Of a DNA stretch of 52,814 bases, positions 50,038 through 52,814 are shown piece by piece (positions within the stretch are counted from its first letter, which is position 1; every line of letters begins with the position of its first letter). Source of the DNA: Paenibacillus campinasensis (GTDB lineage Bacteria; Bacillota; Bacilli; Paenibacillales; Paenibacillaceae); assembly GCF_002272015.1 (NCBI RefSeq), contig NZ_NPBY01000081.1, positions 1 through 52,814 of the forward strand, written 5' to 3'. The translations under genes and the position numbers were made by a program. Under the pieces are notes generated by a model. It was not told the origin of the DNA. It searched no databases and was given only the letters and a program-made list of their open reading frames with translations.

Positions 50038-50154
50038 CTTTCAGTATAAATTCAAGTAATGAACAAGCATCAGCGGGAAGTTCTGTTTCCCGAGAAATCG
50101 CATATAGTAAGCATATCGTGTTTTAAATTATTTACATGACAGGAGAATCGGTTA

Positions 50155-50631
50155 ATGAGTGATAAAGAAGTCATTCTGACGCAGGATGGTCTGAAGAAGC
50201 TGGAGGACGAACTGGAAAACCTGAAGTCTGTGAAGCGCCGCGAAGTGGCAGAGCGGATTAAAGTGGCCATTGGATATGGCGATATCAGTGAGAACTCCGA
50301 ATATGAAGACGCCAAGAACGAACAAGCTTTTATTGAAGGGCGCATTATTACACTTGAGAAAATGCTCCGCAATGCCCGCATCATCAATAACGATGATATT
50401 AACACCGATGTGGTAAGCGTTGGCAACACCGTGATCGTAGAGGATCTCGAATTCGGTGACAAGATGGAGTATACCATCGTGGGTACAGCTGAATCCGATC
50501 CGCTCAATAACAAGATTTCCAATGAAAGTCCTGTCGGCAAAGCGATCATCGGCAAACAAAAAGGTTCCGTTGTTGATGTGAACGTTCCTGCTGGCGTTAT
50601 TCAATATAAAATTGTAGACATTAAGAAGTAA
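50155..50631 (+). CDS. greA: Transcription elongation factor GreA
   Basis: 158 residues, ATG 50155 after AGGAGA. The N-terminal coiled coil (EVILTQDGLKKLEDELENLKSVKRREVAERIKVAIGYGDISENSEYEDAKNEQAFIEGRI) contains the acidic tip DISENSEY, which coordinates the second Mg ion in RNA polymerase, and the C-terminal FKBP-like domain follows (VEDLEFGDKMEYTIVG, SPVGKAIIGKQKG). GreA makes polymerase cleave backtracked RNA. In B. subtilis greA is not between dusB and lysS. Confidence 0.97.
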   Translation: MSDKEVILTQDGLKKLEDELENLKSVKRREVAERIKVAIGYGDISENSEYEDAKNEQAFIEGRIITLEKMLRNARIINNDDINTDVVSVGNTVIVEDLEFGDKMEYTIVGTAESDPLNNKISNESPVGKAIIGKQKGSVVDVNVPAGVIQYKIVDIKK

Positions 50632-50646
50632 GTCGGAACGTTGAGG

Positions 50647-50672
50647 AAAGCTTCCTTCGGGGGGCTTTTTTA
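50647..50672 (+). terminator. Intrinsic terminator after greA
   Basis: AAAGCTTCC (50647-50655) pairs with GGGGGGCTTT (50659-50668, G-U pairs), then TTT. The 160 bases from here to lysS show no convincing promoter; TTGACT at about 50747 has no matching -10. Confidence 0.75.
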
Positions 50673-50832
50673 AATGTTGTCATGGATGGAGCGCAGGGAA
50701 TATGATCGAGTGCGCTTTGAATGGAGGACGGGTCCGTCATTTCTGGTTGACTGCCGGAGAGTGGGATATGGACCATGCCGTCCTGCTGGATCGGGAGTAA
50801 ACGATCGACGTATATGAAGGAGATGAACGACG

Positions 50833-52347
50833 ATGACGGAAGAAAACAATCATCAGGAACAAGAGCAGGAGCTAAGTGAGCTGCTGCAGATCCGCCGCAA
50901 CAAATTGGACGAGCTGCGCAAGCTCGGGATCGATCCTTTTGGCGGAAAATACGTAAGAACCGACCATGCCGGCGATTTGCTGAAGCAGTATGATGCGTTG
51001 CCTAAGGAAGAGCTGGACGAGAAGAAGGTTGAAGTCAACCTTGCCGGACGCATTATGGCCAAGCGGGGCATGGGTAAGGCTTCTTTTGCTCATATTCAGG
51101 ATTTGACAGGCCGCATTCAGATCTATGTTCGCCAGGACACGCTGTCCGAAACGCAATACGAGGCGTTCAGCATTCTGGATCTGGGTGACATTGTCGGTGT
51201 CAAGGGCGTCCTGTTCAAGACCAAAACCGGCGAGACTACGGTAAAGGTGCAGGAGCTTGAAGTGCTGTCCAAATCGCTGTATCCGCTCCCTGAGAAATTC
51301 CATGGTCTGAAGGATGTTGAGCTTCGCTACCGTCAGCGTTACGTCGATCTGATCATCAATCCGGATGTACAAAAGACATTCATTACACGCTCCCGGATCA
51401 TCCAGTCGATGAGACGCTATCTGGATTCCCACGGGTATCTTGAGGTTGAGACGCCAACCCTTCATTCGATTCCGGGTGGTGCGGCGGCCCGTCCATTCAT
51501 TACGCATCATAATGCGCTTGATATGGAGCTGTACATGCGGATCGCCATCGAGCTTCATTTGAAACGTTTGATCGTGGGCGGTCTGGAGAAAGTATACGAA
51601 ATCGGCCGGGTGTACCGGAACGAGGGGATTTCGACGCGTCACAATCCGGAGTTCACCATGATCGAGCTATATGAAGCCTATGCTGACTACAAAGATATTA
51701 TGGCATTAACCGAGAATCTGATTTCTCATATCGCCCAGGAAGTTCTGGGCACACAGATCATTAACTACCAAGGCCACGAGGTGGATTTGACGCCACAGTG
51801 GCGCCGCGTATCGATGGTGGATGCGGTGAAGGAAGTGGTGGGCGTTGATTTTGGTGTTCAGATGACCGATGAAGAAGCACACCGTCTGGCAAAAGAGCAC
51901 AAGGTGCCTGTAGAGCCGCACATGACGTTCGGCCACATTCTGAATGCATTCTTCGAGCAATTTGTTGAGGAGACGCTGATTCAGCCAACCTTCGTTACCG
52001 GCCATCCGGTGGAGATTTCACCGCTGGCTAAGAAGAATGACGAGGACCCTCGCTTCACCGATCGCTTCGAGCTGTTCATCGTTGCGCGTGAGCATGCCAA
52101 CGCGTTCTCCGAGCTGAACGATCCGATCGATCAGCGTCAGCGCTTTGAAGCGCAGCTTAAGGAGCGCGAGCAGGGCAATGATGAAGCGCATGAAATGGAT
52201 GAGGATTTCCTTCGTGCGCTGGAGTACGGCATGCCGCCGACTGGCGGTCTCGGCATCGGGATTGACCGGTTGATTATGCTGCTGACGGACTCCCCGTCGA
52301 TCCGCGATGTGCTGCTGTTCCCGCACATGCGGAATCGCCAAGAATAG
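50833..52347 (+). CDS. lysS: Lysyl-tRNA synthetase, class II
   Basis: 504 residues, ATG 50833 behind AAGGAGATG. An N-terminal OB-fold anticodon-binding domain (about 60-165: VNLAGRIMAKRGMGKASFAHIQDLTGRIQIYV) is followed by the class II core with motif 2 (YEIGRVYRNEGISTRHNPEFTMIELYEAYADY) and motif 3 (GGLGIGIDRLIMLLT). It charges tRNA-Lys. It ends with a perfect terminator. In B. subtilis the gene likewise closes this conserved segment, before an rRNA cluster. Confidence 0.98.
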   Translation: MTEENNHQEQEQELSELLQIRRNKLDELRKLGIDPFGGKYVRTDHAGDLLKQYDALPKEELDEKKVEVNLAGRIMAKRGMGKASFAHIQDLTGRIQIYVRQDTLSETQYEAFSILDLGDIVGVKGVLFKTKTGETTVKVQELEVLSKSLYPLPEKFHGLKDVELRYRQRYVDLIINPDVQKTFITRSRIIQSMRRYLDSHGYLEVETPTLHSIPGGAAARPFITHHNALDMELYMRIAIELHLKRLIVGGLEKVYEIGRVYRNEGISTRHNPEFTMIELYEAYADYKDIMALTENLISHIAQEVLGTQIINYQGHEVDLTPQWRRVSMVDAVKEVVGVDFGVQMTDEEAHRLAKEHKVPVEPHMTFGHILNAFFEQFVEETLIQPTFVTGHPVEISPLAKKNDEDPRFTDRFELFIVAREHANAFSELNDPIDQRQRFEAQLKEREQGNDEAHEMDEDFLRALEYGMPPTGGLGIGIDRLIMLLTDSPSIRDVLLFPHMRNRQE

Positions 52348-52427
52348 AGACGTGCAGCCATGACTTCTTGCCGAGCGCATTCGCTGCTTGCGCATGATGG
52401 AAGGGTTACGGCGCGTATAGATGTAGA

Positions 52428-52470
52428 ACAAACCAGCCTGCTCGATCGAGCAGGCTGGTTTGTTGTTATA
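52428..52470 (+). terminator. Intrinsic terminator after lysS
   Basis: A perfect 36-base palindrome, 52428-52463 (arms begin ACAAACCAGCCTGCTC, central GATC), whose 3' arm ends in TTTGT and is followed by TGTTATAT. Confidence 0.85.
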
Positions 52471-52627
52471 TAGAGGTTGGGTTCGTGATGCGTGTTGTTG
52501 TATGCGATGCCGTGGGGCTTATCGTAAAATTCAATTGAACAATGGGCGCGGCTACTGATGGGGACTGACCAACAAGAGCGCAAATGATTTACAATATTTT
52601 ACCAGTATAAAAAGTTCGGACATAGGG

Positions 52628-52656
52628 TTGCTTTGTTGCTGGGATCATGATATATT
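52628..52656 (+). promoter_or_regulatory. Candidate upstream promoter of the next operon
   Basis: TTGCTT (52628-52633) and TATATT (52651-52656), spacer 17, preceded by an AT-rich stretch (52583-52615) that could serve as an UP element. No gene lies between lysS and the window edge. Confidence 0.5.
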
Positions 52657-52738
52657 ATAAATCCGGTCACGAAATGGCCGGCAGCACAGAGCAAGTGAGC
52701 AGCAGAATTTTGAATCAAATAAACATTCAAAAAAAGGC

Positions 52739-52767
52739 TTGCAAACTTATCTCGGATGTGCTACAAT
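52739..52767 (+). promoter_or_regulatory. Candidate downstream promoter of the next operon (possibly rRNA)
   Basis: TTGCAA (52739-52744) and TACAAT (52762-52767), spacer 17, 111 bases after the first. Tandem promoters with this spacing are typical of Bacillus rRNA operons, and lysS is followed by rRNA genes in B. subtilis. No rRNA sequence is inside the window, so this is inference. Confidence 0.55.
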
Positions 52768-52814
52768 ATAAAAGTTGCTGATGCGAACAAGATTCGCCAG
52801 TAACGAAGCAGTTG

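Noticed and set aside
1..52814. CRISPR arrays, insertion sequences, prophage, toxin-antitoxin or defence systems
   Set aside because: No regular direct repeats, transposase, integrase, att-like duplication or known defence domain was seen; the whole window is conserved core genome.

Overview
The window is a stretch of core chromosome from a spore-forming, low-GC-lineage Gram-positive bacterium, most likely a Paenibacillus or close relative. The evidence is gene content and order: it follows the origin-proximal abrB-to-lysS segment known from Bacillus subtilis almost gene for gene, with sporulation genes (yabG, sspF, spoVG, fin, spoVT, yabP, yabQ, spoIIE, yabT) interleaved with housekeeping genes. 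Base composition is moderate (about half G+C in most lines). AbrB has the Cys-rich tail seen in Paenibacillus/Clostridium-type AbrB. I see no prophage, insertion sequence, CRISPR array, tRNA or rRNA gene, and no candidate for a wholly new system.

Layout. 1-244: 5' part of abrB on the minus strand, divergent from an HD-domain phosphohydrolase; Spo0A-box-like sites lie in the shared upstream region. 1974-7235: tatD, a c-di-AMP (ydaO-type) riboswitch in front of the 3D/G5 cell-wall protein yabE, rnmV-ksgA (4-base overlap), yabG. 7236-13255: veg with tandem promoters, sspF, ispE, purR, spoVG behind a sigma-H-type promoter, glmU, prs. 13407-13607: a small unidentified minus-strand gene. 13748-22128: pth, fin, mfd, a lipoprotein foldase, spoVT, a yabM-type flippase ending in very GC-rich sequence. 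22512-26795: mazG, hup-rqcP (TAATG junction), yabP-yabQ-divIC, yabR. 27140-33573: spoIIE behind a promoter with the diagnostic 21-base spacer, yabS-yabT, tilS, hprT. 33671-43398: ftsH, nadA-nadB-nadC-coaX-hslO, a foldase-like PPIase, cysK. 43745-49947: folate cluster pabB-pabA-pabC-folP-folB-folK with yazB and dusB. 50155-52347: greA, lysS. The right edge carries two strong promoter-like sequences, possibly the start of an rRNA operon beyond the window.

How the genes work together. purR, prs and hprT serve purine and PRPP metabolism; glmU and yabE serve the cell wall; the pab/fol genes make dihydropteroate from chorismate and dihydroneopterin; nadABC make nicotinate mononucleotide from aspartate; ksgA, tilS, dusB, rqcP, pth and lysS serve translation; mfd and greA act on stalled RNA polymerase. 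The sporulation genes span the programme from commitment (abrB, spoVG) through forespore sigma-F control (spoIIE, fin) to coat, germination and spore DNA protection (yabG, spoVT, sspF). Relative to B. subtilis from memory, the window lacks ctc (L25) after prs and ridA before spoVG, and has additional genes: the HD protein, the foldase after mfd, hup, nadABC and greA. All promoter and operator calls are pattern matches by eye.
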